Source: Dehalococcoidia bacterium (lineage in GTDB: Bacteria; Chloroflexota; Dehalococcoidia; UBA2979). Taken from it: a DNA stretch of 38,383 nt. The DNA lies in the NCBI GenBank assembly GCA_028279505.1, contig JANQNP010000037.1, positions 1 through 38,383 on the forward strand, given 5' to 3'. Each line of letters starts with the position of its first letter. Within the stretch, counting starts at the first letter, position 1. The notes beneath the pieces are model-generated. The model was not told the DNA's origin. It searched no databases and saw only the letters and a list, made by a program, of their open reading frames with translations. Shown piece by piece: positions 15,054-23,150 of this stretch. Both the position numbers and the translations under genes were made by a program.

Positions 15054-16715
15054 TTACATCTGGTCAGGCGTCGAGATGCCCATCAGCGTCAGCGTGCGCG
15101 CGAGGGCGACCCGCGCGGCCTCGAGCAGCAGCAGGCGCGCGCTGGTCAGCGCGTCGTCGTCCGTGATCACGCGGCACTGCGTGTAGAAGGTGTGGAACGC
15201 CTGCGCCAGCTCCTGCGCGTAGTGCGCGAGGTGGTGCGGCGCGAGGTCCTCGACGACCGTCTCCAGCACCTCGGGGAGCAGGAGCAGCTTGCGCACCAGC
15301 GCCTGCTCCGCCTCGTGCGTCAGCAACGAGGCGTCGGCCCCCTCGGAGGAGCGACTCTCCTCGCGGGCCTTGTCGATGATCCCGGCGATGCGGGCGTGCG
15401 CGTACTGCACGTAGTAGACCGGGTTCTCGTCGGACTGCTTCTTCGCGAGGTCGAGGTCGAAGTCCATCGCCTGGTTGGCGGACGGGCTGAGGAAGAAGAA
15501 CCGCGTCGCGTCGGCGCCGACCTCGTCGATCACGTCGCGCAGCGTCACGATCTCGCCGGCGCGCTTGGAGAGCATGACGACCTCGCCGCCGCGCTTCAGC
15601 GTCACGAGCTGATACAGCAGGATGTCGAGCGCCTCGGGATCGCCGCCCACCGCACCGACGCCCGCCTTCACGCGCGAGACGTGGCCCTGGTGGTCGGCCC
15701 CCCAGATATCGATCACGCGGTCGAACCCGCGCGTCACGAACTTGTCGTAGTGGTAGGCGATGTCGGTGGCGTAGTAGGTCGGCTGACCGTCCGAGCGGAT
15801 CAGCACGTTGTCCTTGGACTCGCCGACCTCGGTGGAGGTGAACCAGACGGCGCCGTCGCGTTCGGCGACGTAGCCCTGCTCGCGCAGCATCTCCAGCACG
15901 CCGTCGTAGGGCCCGCCCTCGGACATCAGCGAGCGCTCGGAGAACCAGACGTCGTAGTCGACGCCCATCCCGGAGAGGTCGTTGCGAATGCTGTCGACCT
16001 GCAGGTCGATGCCGATCTGGCCAAGCTCCGGGTCGCCGTCCTCGCCCTCGGGCCGGAGGTAGGCGTCGCCGTGCTGGTCCTTAACCGCGTTCGCGAGGGC
16101 GACCATGTATTCGCCCGGGTACCCGTTCTCGGGAATCTCGACGTCGCGGCCGAAGAGCTGCTGGTAGCGGGCGTAGAGGGTGCGGCCAAAGATCGCCACC
16201 TGGGTCCCGGCGTCGTTGACGTAGTACTCCTGCTCGACCTCGTAGCCGACGCTCCGCATCACGTTCGCCAGCGTCGAGCCGATCGCGGCGCCTCGGCCGT
16301 TGCCCACGTGGATCGGCCCGGTCGGGTTCGCCGACACGTACTCGATCTGCGCGCGCTGGCCAGCGAACTGGTCGGTGGAGGCGTAGTCGGCTCCGGCGGC
16401 GATGATCGGCGCGATCTGGCGCGTGACCCAGCCCGCGTCGAGGTAGAAGTTCAGGAAGCCGGGCGGCGCGACCGTCACCTCGGAGACCGCCCCGTGCGCG
16501 GGCACGTGCCGGCGGAGCGCCTCGGCGACCTCGATCGCCTTCATCTTCGCGAGGCCCTGGATGCGCAGCGGGAGGTTGGCGGAGAAGTCGCCGTGCTCAG
16601 CGCGTTGCGGGTGTTCGACGGTGACCTCGGGGGCGGCGAACTGCGGGATGTCGCCGGCGCCCTGCGCGGCGGCCAGCGCCTGCTCCACGAGCGTTCGAAT
16701 CTCGTCGCGAATCAC
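15054..16715 (-). CDS. argS: Arginyl-tRNA synthetase
   Basis: This 553-residue class I synthetase attaches arginine to tRNA(Arg). The HIGH-type motif is present as NPTGPIHVGNGRGAAIGSTLANVM. The following YYVNDAGTQ block, the WGADHQGHVSRVKAG segment and MLSKRAGEIVTLRDVIDEVGADATRFFF are all diagnostic of ArgS. The C-terminal DALR-type anticodon-binding helices are complete and the protein ends GISTPDQM. The start is GTG at 16715 with GAGGT six bases before it. A TACACT box at 16809-16804 is a possible -10. The gap to the DndB-like gene downstream is only 32 bases by the longest reading, or 112 bases by the preferred start. Confidence 0.96.
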   Translation of the reverse strand: MIRDEIRTLVEQALAAAQGAGDIPQFAAPEVTVEHPQRAEHGDFSANLPLRIQGLAKMKAIEVAEALRRHVPAHGAVSEVTVAPPGFLNFYLDAGWVTRQIAPIIAAGADYASTDQFAGQRAQIEYVSANPTGPIHVGNGRGAAIGSTLANVMRSVGYEVEQEYYVNDAGTQVAIFGRTLYARYQQLFGRDVEIPENGYPGEYMVALANAVKDQHGDAYLRPEGEDGDPELGQIGIDLQVDSIRNDLSGMGVDYDVWFSERSLMSEGGPYDGVLEMLREQGYVAERDGAVWFTSTEVGESKDNVLIRSDGQPTYYATDIAYHYDKFVTRGFDRVIDIWGADHQGHVSRVKAGVGAVGGDPEALDILLYQLVTLKRGGEVVMLSKRAGEIVTLRDVIDEVGADATRFFFLSPSANQAMDFDLDLAKKQSDENPVYYVQYAHARIAGIIDKAREESRSSEGADASLLTHEAEQALVRKLLLLPEVLETVVEDLAPHHLAHYAQELAQAFHTFYTQCRVITDDDALTSARLLLLEAARVALARTLTLMGISTPDQM

Positions 16716-16859
16716 GTGCGGACCTCGGTGCTACCTCGGAACGTCGCGCAAGCCGCGGGCCGCAGGCCGCGCCGTTCTAACTCAAGGTGTTGGTTCGCGG
16801 GCGAGTGTATCGCGGCGCCTGAGGGCGGGCGAGGCGGCGATTCCCCACTCGTGGTGCCG

Positions 16860-17369
16860 CTACTCCCCGCTCGTGACCCCGATGCCCCCCATGATCGCCC
16901 GCAGCTCGACCCGCAGCGTCGGCGCGTACGGGTCGTCGACCGCGTGCGGGCGATTCAGCCCGACGCCGCCGATGATCGCCTTCGAGGACAGCTCGACGTT
17001 CCAGCTGTCCGGCACCTGGATGTCGCCGCCACCGGTCACTGCGGTGACCCGCAGCGTCGCGCCGCTCGGATCGAGCGTCGCCTGGCGCAGGTCCAGCTCG
17101 CCGCCGCCGAACATCGTGATCCAGGAGCCTCCGCGGAACGAAGAGGCGCGGCTCGCCAACTCGATCCCATCGAAGATCGTGACCAGGTCGAGTTCGTCGC
17201 TCTCCTCGTCGCCAACCGAGGGGTGGGTGAACTTCACGTAGAGCGCGACCGCCACCGACACCAGGGCGAACAGCAGGTTGACGAGGATGAACGCGCGCAC
17301 CAGCCGCACCACGAGCGGCAGCCGTCGCGGTTGCTCTTCCTCGAGATCGTCGTCGTGTGCCTCGGACAT
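16860..17369 (-). CDS. LiaF-like C-terminal domain membrane protein
   Basis: This 169-residue protein has an acidic cytoplasmic start, one membrane segment (about 24-46, VRAFILVNLLFALVSVAVALYVKF) and then a beta-rich domain. The domain carries repeated short motifs (IFDGIEL, MFGGGEL, IIGGVGL, IMGGIGV). This IFGG/MGG repeat is typical of the LiaF C-terminal or cell-wall-active-antibiotic-response domain, a beta-helix-like fold. In LiaF proteins the domain senses envelope stress with a two-component system. No liaSR genes are nearby, so only the domain is claimed. The ATG at 17369 is chosen over an upstream in-frame ATG because GGAGG lies nine bases before it. A divergent membrane-protein gene starts 82 bases away. 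Confidence 0.7.
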   Translation of the reverse strand: MSEAHDDDLEEEQPRRLPLVVRLVRAFILVNLLFALVSVAVALYVKFTHPSVGDEESDELDLVTIFDGIELASRASSFRGGSWITMFGGGELDLRQATLDPSGATLRVTAVTGGGDIQVPDSWNVELSSKAIIGGVGLNRPHAVDDPYAPTLRVELRAIMGGIGVTSGE

Positions 17370-17439
17370 CGGCGTCGCCTCCGTCAGCGAGCGTAACGCG
17401 TCAAGCCCGCGCCCGGGTCCCCCGGTCCGCCCGATCTGG

Positions 17440-17451
17440 CAGTATCCGGCG
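17440..17451 (+). promoter_or_regulatory. -10 box of a leaderless promoter
   Basis: CAGTAT at 17440-17445 is followed by CCGGCG and then ATG at 17452. The AT-CCGGCG-ATG arrangement recurs before the endonuclease III gene and, with one change, before the metallophosphoesterase gene. No ribosome binding site is present. Confidence 0.4.
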
Positions 17452-18057
17452 ATGGCGAGCAGCAACGATCCGATCGATCAGACGGCCGAGGCGCTGCGCG
17501 TCCGCCGACTCGATCCGGGCCTCCGCACCGTCGTGATCGGAGCGATCGGGATGGCGGTCCCGGTCTGGGAGACCGCGTTCAACCTCGGGGCATACGGCAC
17601 CGTCTTCTACGAGCGCCTGTTCTGGCTCTGGGTGCTCTCGACGACGACCGTGCTCGTCCTCGCGCTGGTCCAGCGAGGCGACTCGCCGATCCCCCGCCTC
17701 GGCCTCGCCGTGATGGCGCTTCCGACGATCGTCATCCTGCTCGATCTCGGGCGTCAGGCGCTCCCCGAGTCCGAGGTGGCCGAGTGGGGACTCGTGATCC
17801 TCGGCGCGCTCTCCATCGTGATCGCGTTGCCGTACACGGCCTACGTCATCTCGGAGATCATCGACGAGGAGCTGCTCGACGTCAGCAGCGCCCGGACGCT
17901 CGGCGCGCTCGCCGGGATCGTGCTGTTCATCGGCGCGGCTGGCCTCACCGCCGGCCTCCGGAACGACCTGCTCCTGACCTGCGAGGACTTCGAGATCGCC
18001 GGCAGCGCCGTGCCGGACAACTGCAACGACGCGCCCTCCGACCTGATCATCCGCTAG
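17452..18057 (+). CDS. Small integral membrane protein, unknown function
   Basis: This 201-residue protein has about five hydrophobic segments, at roughly residues 25-45, 50-72, 78-97, 108-133 and 148-168. They are separated by short charged loops and followed by a soluble tail with two Cys (LTCEDFEIAGSAVPDNCNDAP). The two cysteines lie on what may be the outer side and could form a disulfide. I do not recognise the family. The ATG at 17452 fits the leaderless box before it. The reading frame is open further upstream, but that part lies antisense to the LiaF-like gene. It converges with trmH, whose stop is 18 bases away. Confidence 0.7.
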   Translation: MASSNDPIDQTAEALRVRRLDPGLRTVVIGAIGMAVPVWETAFNLGAYGTVFYERLFWLWVLSTTTVLVLALVQRGDSPIPRLGLAVMALPTIVILLDLGRQALPESEVAEWGLVILGALSIVIALPYTAYVISEIIDEELLDVSSARTLGALAGIVLFIGAAGLTAGLRNDLLLTCEDFEIAGSAVPDNCNDAPSDLIIR

Positions 18058-18075
18058 CGGCCCTCACGAGGGCGA

Positions 18076-18693
18076 TCACGGCGCCGGCGGCGGTGGCCGC
18101 CGCTGCTCCCGCGCCTCCTCGCGCGCCACCCAGTAGTCCAGCAGGCGCTGCTTGGCGTCGCTCCACGAGGGCGCCAGCATCCCCGCCGCCCGGCGCTGCC
18201 GCGCCACCTCCGCGAGGATCACCGCCGCCGCCACGGAGACGTTGAACGACTGCGCGAACCCCAGCATCGGGATCCGCACCCGTTCGTCCGAGGCGGCCAG
18301 CAGCTCCTCGGAACAGCCGCGCTGCTCGTTGCCGAGCACGAGCGCCGCCGGTTGCGTCCAGTCGACCTCGAGGTAGTCGCGCGCCGTGTCGTCGACGTGG
18401 GTGACGAAGATCCGCTGCCCGCGGTCGCGCAGCGTCTGCACCAGCTCGGCGGTCGAGTCGTGACGTTCGAGGGTCGTCCACTTGTCGGTGTATGCCGAGA
18501 CGCCGCGCGACAGCTCCGGCGCCTCCTCGATCGTGTAGAGCAGGTGCACCGTCCCGGCGGCGAAGCCGTCGGCGCTGCGCACGATCGCCGAAGCGTTGTG
18601 CGGATCCCAGACGTTCTCGACGACCACCGACAGGTCGTTCTGGCGGCGTTCCAGGACCTCGCGCAGCCGCGCGATTCGGCGTTCGGACGGCAT
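18076..18693 (-). CDS. trmH: tRNA (guanosine-18-2'-O)-methyltransferase, SPOUT family
   Basis: This 205-residue enzyme methylates the ribose of G18 in the D-loop of tRNA. The three SpoU motifs are present: NVWDPHNASAIVRSADGF with Asn33 and Arg39, then ALVLGNEQRGCSEELL, then IPMLGFAQSFNVSVAAAVIL. They form the trefoil-knot cofactor site. The length fits TrmH, which lacks the N-terminal extension of TrmL or RlmB relatives, and the C-terminal helix is basic. The ATG at 18693 has GGAG five bases before it. The frame runs open far upstream into recG, but that stretch is antisense-like noise in another frame. It follows recG on the same strand after an 86-base gap filled by tandem repeats. Confidence 0.9.
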   Translation of the reverse strand: MPSERRIARLREVLERRQNDLSVVVENVWDPHNASAIVRSADGFAAGTVHLLYTIEEAPELSRGVSAYTDKWTTLERHDSTAELVQTLRDRGQRIFVTHVDDTARDYLEVDWTQPAALVLGNEQRGCSEELLAASDERVRIPMLGFAQSFNVSVAAAVILAEVARQRRAAGMLAPSWSDAKQRLLDYWVAREEAREQRRPPPPAP

Positions 18694-18702
18694 GTCTTCT
18701 CC

Positions 18703-18773
18703 GACGGCGCTCCGCGCCCGCTGGTTTCCGATGGCGCTCCGCGCCCGCTGTTTCCGATGGCGCTCCGCGCCGG
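18703..18773. repeat. Tandem repeat of 26-27 bases in the recG-trmH gap
   Basis: Nearly three copies lie at 18703-18729, 18730-18755 and 18756-18773 (the last partial). Each begins GAYGGCGCTCCGCGCC and contains the short inverted repeat GGCGC-TCC-GCGCC. Copies 1 and 2 differ by one substitution and one extra G. Between co-oriented genes these could fold into a series of small hairpins in the transcript. Confidence 0.85.
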
Positions 18774-18779
18774 GGGGCG

Positions 18780-21356
18780 CTAGTGCTGCTCGGCGACGAG
18801 GTTCTCGGCGCGCTCGGCGATCGCGTAGCGGAGGGCCTGGTGCTCGGGCGACTTCAGGTCCGGGTCCGTCGCGACCAACTCCTCGGCCTCTCGGCGTGTT
18901 GCGTCGATCATCTGCGCGTCGAGCAACGAGGCGACGCGCAGCGTCGGCACCCCGCTCTGCGCCGTGCCGTAGAGGTCGCCCGGGCCTCGGAGCTCCAGGT
19001 CCGCCTGGGCGAGCGCGAATCCGTCCGTCGTGTTCTCCATGACCGAGAGCCGCTCCTGTGCGTCCTCGGAGGGGTCGTCGGAGAGGAGATAGCAGGTGGA
19101 GGCGTGCTCGCCGCGACCGACTCGCCCGCGGAACTGGTGCATCTGGGCGAGGCCGAAGCGATCGGCGCCCTCGATCACCATCATCGTCGCGTTCGGGATG
19201 TCGATTCCCACCTCGACGACGGCAGTCGAGACGAGGATGTCGGTCTCGTGGGCGGCGAAGCCGCGCATCACCGAGTCCTTGTCCTTCGACGACATGCGCC
19301 CGTGCAGCAGTGCGATCCGGTCGTGCAGGTCCGGGTACTCCTGCGTGCGAAGCCGCTCGTACTCCTCGGTAGCGGCGCGCGACTCGACGGCGGCTGAGTC
19401 CTCCACCAGCGGGCAGATCACGAACGCCTGCCGGCCCGCCTCGATCTCGCGTCGCACGTGGGCGAACGCCGTCGCGCGCTCGATCGGCGTCAGCCACTTC
19501 GTCTCGATCGGTGTGCGGCCCGGCGGCATCTCGTCGATGACCGACAGGTCGAGGTCGCCGAACACCGTCAGCGCCAGCGAGCGCGGGATCGGCGTCGCTG
19601 ACATCACGAGGAGATGCGGGGTGTGCGACTCGCCCTCGGCGGTCGCGCCACGCTTGCGCAGCTCGCCTCGTTGCATGACGCCGAACCGGTGCTGCTCGTC
19701 GACGACGGCGAGGCCCAGGCGGTGGTACTTCACGCTCTCCTGGATCAGCGCGTGCGTGCCCACGATGATCTGCGCGCCCCCGTGCTCGATCGCGTCGAGG
19801 GCGTCCTTCCGCTGCTTCGACTTCGTGGACCCCGTCAGCAACACGATCCGGAACGACTGGCCGCCGACCTGGACCATCCCGTTGAGCGGCGGCTCCGGCT
19901 CGCCGGAGAGCAGCTTGCACAGCGTCCGGAAGTGCTGCTCGGCGAGCACCTCCGTCGGCGCCATCATCACCGACTGGTAGCCGTCCGCCACGAGGTCGAG
20001 CATCGCCGCCAGCGCCACGACCGTCTTCCCCGAGCCGACGTCACCCTCGAGGAGTCGCGACATCGGGACCGTGCGCGCCATATCGTCGCGCACCTCGCGC
20101 AACACGCGCTCCTGCGCGCCCGTGAGCGCGAAGGGCAACGTCCCGAGGAACCCGTCCGCCAGGCTGTGGTCGTCGACGAGCGGCGCATCGCCGCTCGTCT
20201 GCCATTCGCGCTTCCGCGTCTGTACGCCCACCTGGATCGCGAGCAGCTCGTCGAAGGCCAACCGGCGCCGCGCCTCGGCCAGCTGCTCCTGGCTCTCCGG
20301 GTAGTGGATCTGCCGCACCGCGTCGGCGTAGTCGAGCAGGTTGTGTTTCTCGCGGATAGCGGTGGGGAGCGCGTCCTCGAGGCGGTCGCCGTAGCGGTCC
20401 AGCAGGCCGGCGATCACCCCTCGGAGGGTGCGCTGTGGGAGGCCGGAGGTGAGCGGATACACGGGGACGAGCCGGCCGGTGTGTGTGCCGTCGGCGTTCA
20501 GCTCGAGCCGCTCGAACTCCGGGTTCTGGAAGGTTGGGCGGCCTCGGAAGACGGTGACCTTGCCCGCGACGGCGATGGCCGTTCCGGTCGGCAGCGACTT
20601 CGCGATGAACGGCTGGTTGAACCAGGTCACCCGGATCGAGGCGCCCGACTCATCGCTGATCGTCGCCTCGGTGGAGCGCATCCGGCCGCCGCGCCCCATC
20701 CGGATCTCGCGGGCCCGGTCGACGACGCCGCGGATCGTCTGCTCGCGATCGACCTCCAGGTGCGTGATCGGCACCGTCTGCGTGAAGTCCTGGTGGCGGT
20801 GCGGGAAGTGCCGCAGCGCGTCGGCGACGGTGTTGAGCCCGAGCTTCTCCAACCTCGTGAGGTTCGCCTTGCCGAGCCGCGTGCCGGCGCTCGCGATCGG
20901 CAGCTCCAGGCCGAGCTGGCGGCTGCCCGCGGGCGTCTGCGTCACCGGCGTGTCCGCGGCCCGCTTCTTGCCCGACTTCTTCGCGGCCGGCCGCTTCTTT
21001 GGCGCCGGGTTCTTGGCCCGGCTGGCGGCGGTTGGAGCCTCGGAGGTGCCGTTTGCTGCGGAGCCGTTGCGAGCGCGCGTCGACCTCGGTGGCCGCGACT
21101 CGGCGGCGAGCGCGTCCTCCCGTCGGATCGTGGCGAGGGCGCGGCGGAGCCACACGCGCCGGTCTTCGGTCTCGAGCGAGCGGTAGCCGGCCGGGGGGAG
21201 CGCGGCGACCATCCTCAGCAGCGGCGAGTTCGGCTGCTCGTCGCGCGCCTGCACGCGCAGCAGCTCGTCGAGCCCGCCCTCCACGAGGGCGTCCGCGGCC
21301 CCGGCCTCGAACTCGCGCGTCAGCACCGCGCCGAGCTGTTTGAGGTCAGCGCTCAT
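18780..21356 (-). CDS. recG: ATP-dependent DNA helicase RecG
   Basis: This 858-residue helicase remodels stalled forks and Holliday junctions. The OB-fold wedge domain covers about residues 190-300 and begins with the typical FPHRHQDFTQTVPI block. Helicase motif I is GDVGSGKT at 438-445, motif II is DEQH at 552-555, and motif III is SATPIPRSLALTVFGDL. The C-terminal motifs include FRGRVGRGEHASTCYLL. It is longer than most RecG proteins because of an N-terminal helical part and a Lys/Ala/Pro-rich linker at about 84-148, with runs such as KKRPAAKKSGKKRAA. The linker looks disordered and DNA-binding. The start is ATG at 21356. It is probably expressed with trmH downstream. Confidence 0.95.
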   Translation of the reverse strand: MSADLKQLGAVLTREFEAGAADALVEGGLDELLRVQARDEQPNSPLLRMVAALPPAGYRSLETEDRRVWLRRALATIRREDALAAESRPPRSTRARNGSAANGTSEAPTAASRAKNPAPKKRPAAKKSGKKRAADTPVTQTPAGSRQLGLELPIASAGTRLGKANLTRLEKLGLNTVADALRHFPHRHQDFTQTVPITHLEVDREQTIRGVVDRAREIRMGRGGRMRSTEATISDESGASIRVTWFNQPFIAKSLPTGTAIAVAGKVTVFRGRPTFQNPEFERLELNADGTHTGRLVPVYPLTSGLPQRTLRGVIAGLLDRYGDRLEDALPTAIREKHNLLDYADAVRQIHYPESQEQLAEARRRLAFDELLAIQVGVQTRKREWQTSGDAPLVDDHSLADGFLGTLPFALTGAQERVLREVRDDMARTVPMSRLLEGDVGSGKTVVALAAMLDLVADGYQSVMMAPTEVLAEQHFRTLCKLLSGEPEPPLNGMVQVGGQSFRIVLLTGSTKSKQRKDALDAIEHGGAQIIVGTHALIQESVKYHRLGLAVVDEQHRFGVMQRGELRKRGATAEGESHTPHLLVMSATPIPRSLALTVFGDLDLSVIDEMPPGRTPIETKWLTPIERATAFAHVRREIEAGRQAFVICPLVEDSAAVESRAATEEYERLRTQEYPDLHDRIALLHGRMSSKDKDSVMRGFAAHETDILVSTAVVEVGIDIPNATMMVIEGADRFGLAQMHQFRGRVGRGEHASTCYLLSDDPSEDAQERLSVMENTTDGFALAQADLELRGPGDLYGTAQSGVPTLRVASLLDAQMIDATRREAEELVATDPDLKSPEHQALRYAIAERAENLVAEQH

Positions 21357-21437
21357 CGCGGCCGGTTGAAGCAGCGTCGGTCATGCAGTCCTCGTGATGG
21401 GGAGACGCCCATCTTACCGGGCTTCCGCCCGCGCTGA

Positions 21438-22343
21438 TCAGGAGACCTCCATCGCGCGCGTCCGCCACAACAGCTCGGCCTCCGGCTGCAGGCGGCGCCC
21501 CGAGTCGAGCGCTTGCGCGTTGAGCTCGACGCGGTCCGGGTACACGTCGAGGACGTGGTAGCCGGACGGATCACCGCGAACTGCGAGCCCCGTCGCCGTC
21601 GTCGTGATCTGCTGCAGCGATCCGTGCGAGTCGACGTTGTTGCCGTGGATGTGACCGGCGAGGAGCGTGGGCAGCCCGCCGTCCGCCGCGATCGAGAGCA
21701 GATGCTCGCGAGGGCCCTCCGGCAACGCGAGCGACGCCGCCGAGTGGTTCGGATCGAGGAACCACGGGTGATGGGAGCACACGAGCGGTACCTCGCCAGC
21801 TCGCTTGGCCTCAGCCAGCTCCGCCTCCATGAAGCCCAGGTTCGCCTCGGCCTCGGTGGGAGCCAGCTCGGGGGAGTGGATGCAGCTGCTGTTGATCACG
21901 ATCAAGCGAACCCCACCGATCGAAGCGACATAACGATCAGGGCCGAACTGCTCCCGGTAGCGCGCGAGCGCCTCCGGCGTCGGGCGGAAGGTGTCCGGCG
22001 CGACATCGTGGTTGCCGGGCACCCAGTGGATCGGGATCGACGGCGCGAGCTCGCCGGTGATCGCGCGCAGCGTCGCCAGCTCGTCGTCGCTGTCCCAGTG
22101 CTGGATCATGTCGCCGCAGACCACGACCGCGTCAGGGCGGATCGCGTTCGCCGCGGCGATCGCCTCGGTCAGCAGAAGCTCTTCTCGCTCGTACCGCTCG
22201 ATCCGAGGCAGATCGATCCGCTCCCGGCCGGCGGCCGCGAGGCGATCGTTGACCGCCTCGGCCTGCTCGAGCACCGCACGGTAGAGGCCGATCTGTGGAT
22301 CGGACAGCACGAGCAGTCGGGCGAGGGGCGAGTCGTTGGTCAT
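21438..22343 (-). CDS. Calcineurin-like metallophosphoesterase
   Basis: The 301-residue protein has all metallophosphoesterase blocks in order: DPQ in LVLSDPQIGL (15-17, in place of DxH), GDMIQHW, GNHD in WVPGNHDVAP, CSHHPWF, and GHIHGNN. These bind a two-metal centre that hydrolyses phosphoesters. The family covers cAMP phosphodiesterases (CpdA-like), UDP-diacylglucosamine hydrolases and nucleases, so the substrate is open. His to Gln at the first metal site also occurs in other members, by my recollection. The ATG at 22343 lies six bases after TAGGAT (22355-22350), without a ribosome binding site, so the transcript is probably leaderless. The neighbouring rpmB is divergent. Confidence 0.82.
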   Translation of the reverse strand: MTNDSPLARLLVLSDPQIGLYRAVLEQAEAVNDRLAAAGRERIDLPRIERYEREELLLTEAIAAANAIRPDAVVVCGDMIQHWDSDDELATLRAITGELAPSIPIHWVPGNHDVAPDTFRPTPEALARYREQFGPDRYVASIGGVRLIVINSSCIHSPELAPTEAEANLGFMEAELAEAKRAGEVPLVCSHHPWFLDPNHSAASLALPEGPREHLLSIAADGGLPTLLAGHIHGNNVDSHGSLQQITTTATGLAVRGDPSGYHVLDVYPDRVELNAQALDSGRRLQPEAELLWRTRAMEVS

Positions 22344-22349
22344 CCCCGG

Positions 22350-22355
22350 ATCCTA
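22350..22355 (-). promoter_or_regulatory. -10 box of a leaderless promoter
   Basis: TAGGAT on the minus strand is followed by CCGGGG and then ATG at 22343. Spacing is the same six bases as at the alpha/beta hydrolase, the membrane protein and the endonuclease III gene. Confidence 0.45.
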
Positions 22356-22380
22356 GCGGTCGCGGCGCGATGATCCCGCA

Positions 22381-22409
22381 TGGACTCGCACCAACTGCGT
22401 TGCTAGGCT
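22381..22409 (+). promoter_or_regulatory. Promoter of rpmB
   Basis: TGGACT (22381-22386), a 17-base spacer and TAGGCT (22404-22409) make a plausible two-part promoter. The predicted start near 22416 gives a leader of about 40 bases with GGAG at 22448-22451 before the start codon. Confidence 0.55.
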
Positions 22410-22457
22410 GTTGCGACGCCCTCGACGGGTGCGAACACACCAACCCTGGAGCAGATG

Positions 22458-22688
22458 ATGTCTGGACTCCCGCGCCTCGGGAAGAAGAAGACCGCGTTCG
22501 GCCGCCGCATTCGCCACAAGCACTCCGGTGCCTGGGCGCGCAAGGCGCCGAAGACGAGCCGGCAGTTCAAGCCGAACGTCCAGACGAAGCGCATGTTCGT
22601 CGACGGCAAGTGGCAGCGCGTCAAGGTCGACACCCGCTACCTCCGCACCGAGATGAAGCGCATGCAGGAGAAGGGCGTGCCCTACTAG
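22458..22688 (+). CDS. rpmB: Large ribosomal subunit protein bL28
   Basis: This 76-residue basic protein is a component of the 50S subunit. The core RHKHSGAWARKAPKTSRQFKPNVQTKRMFVDGKWQRVKV matches the L28 pattern SHAxxKTKRxFxPNLQ followed by the R/W-V-strand. It lacks the N-terminal Cys-containing CxxTGK segment of the zinc-binding form, so it is a Cys-free type, and its N-terminal part is divergent. Two adjacent ATG codons occur. The second at 22458 is chosen because GGAG then lies six bases before it, against three for the first. A strong terminator follows the stop, so it is a single-gene transcript. Confidence 0.8.
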   Translation: MSGLPRLGKKKTAFGRRIRHKHSGAWARKAPKTSRQFKPNVQTKRMFVDGKWQRVKVDTRYLRTEMKRMQEKGVPY

Positions 22689-22712
22689 CACCCCGTCCGT
22701 GGACCCAGACCG

Positions 22713-22737
22713 AAACGCCCGGCACCGCCGGGCGTTT
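22713..22737 (+). terminator. Intrinsic terminator after rpmB
   Basis: AAACGCCCGGC (22713-22723) and its exact complement at 22727-22737 form an 11-bp stem with a three-base loop. It ends in TTT and is followed by GTCATTT. The stop codon is 24 bases upstream. The cupin gene starts 36 bases downstream. Confidence 0.85.
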
Positions 22738-22772
22738 GTCATTTCTCGAAGCCGTCCACCGAGGAGGATCGC

Positions 22773-23147
22773 GTGGCAGCACCCGACAAGGTCGTCAACC
22801 TGGCCGCGAAGCTCGCCCTGATCGAGGACCACTGGTCGCCGCGGATCGCCGGCCAGCTGAACGACCTGCACGTGAAGATCGCGAAGGGCCAGGGCGACTT
22901 CCCCTGGCATACCCACGCCGACACCGACGAGTTCTTCCTCGTCATCCGCGGCGCGCTCACCGTCCGCATGCGCGACCGCGCTGACGCCGTGATCGGCCCC
23001 GGCGAGTTCTTCGTCGTGCCGCGGGGCGTGGAGCACGCCCCGCTCGCCGCCGAGGAGTGCGAGTTCCTGATGCTCGAGCCGGTCGGCACGGTGAACACCG
23101 GCGACGGGGAGCGCGGCGCGCTCACCGCCGAGGACGAGTGGATCTAA
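22773..23147 (+). CDS. Cupin-domain protein
   Basis: This 124-residue single-domain cupin has both conserved boxes. The first is HTHADTDEFFLVIRG, with two His and Glu as metal ligands. The second is GPGEFFVVPRGVEHAP, supplying the last His. A metal-dependent small-molecule enzyme or sensor is likely, but members of this size range from isomerases to regulators and no substrate can be read. There is no signal peptide. The start is GTG at 22773 with GAGGAGGA at 22761-22768 before it. It stands alone between the rpmB terminator and the facing rpe gene, so it must have its own weak promoter or rely on read-through. Confidence 0.85.
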   Translation: MAAPDKVVNLAAKLALIEDHWSPRIAGQLNDLHVKIAKGQGDFPWHTHADTDEFFLVIRGALTVRMRDRADAVIGPGEFFVVPRGVEHAPLAAEECEFLMLEPVGTVNTGDGERGALTAEDEWI

Positions 23148-23150
23148 CGA

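Noticed and set aside
13796..15054. Flanking direct repeats (attachment sites) around the DndB-like gene
   Set aside because: I compared both borders and found no shared run longer than about six bases, and no integrase is present.
14931..17396. An 821-codon open frame on the plus strand across argS
   Set aside because: It is antisense to argS and the neighbouring genes. High GC keeps antisense frames open. Its composition is Arg/His/Val-rich with no family motif.
18076..19920. A 614-codon frame that would extend TrmH upstream
   Set aside because: The extra part is recG read out of frame, and TrmH has a good start at 18693 with GGAG before it.
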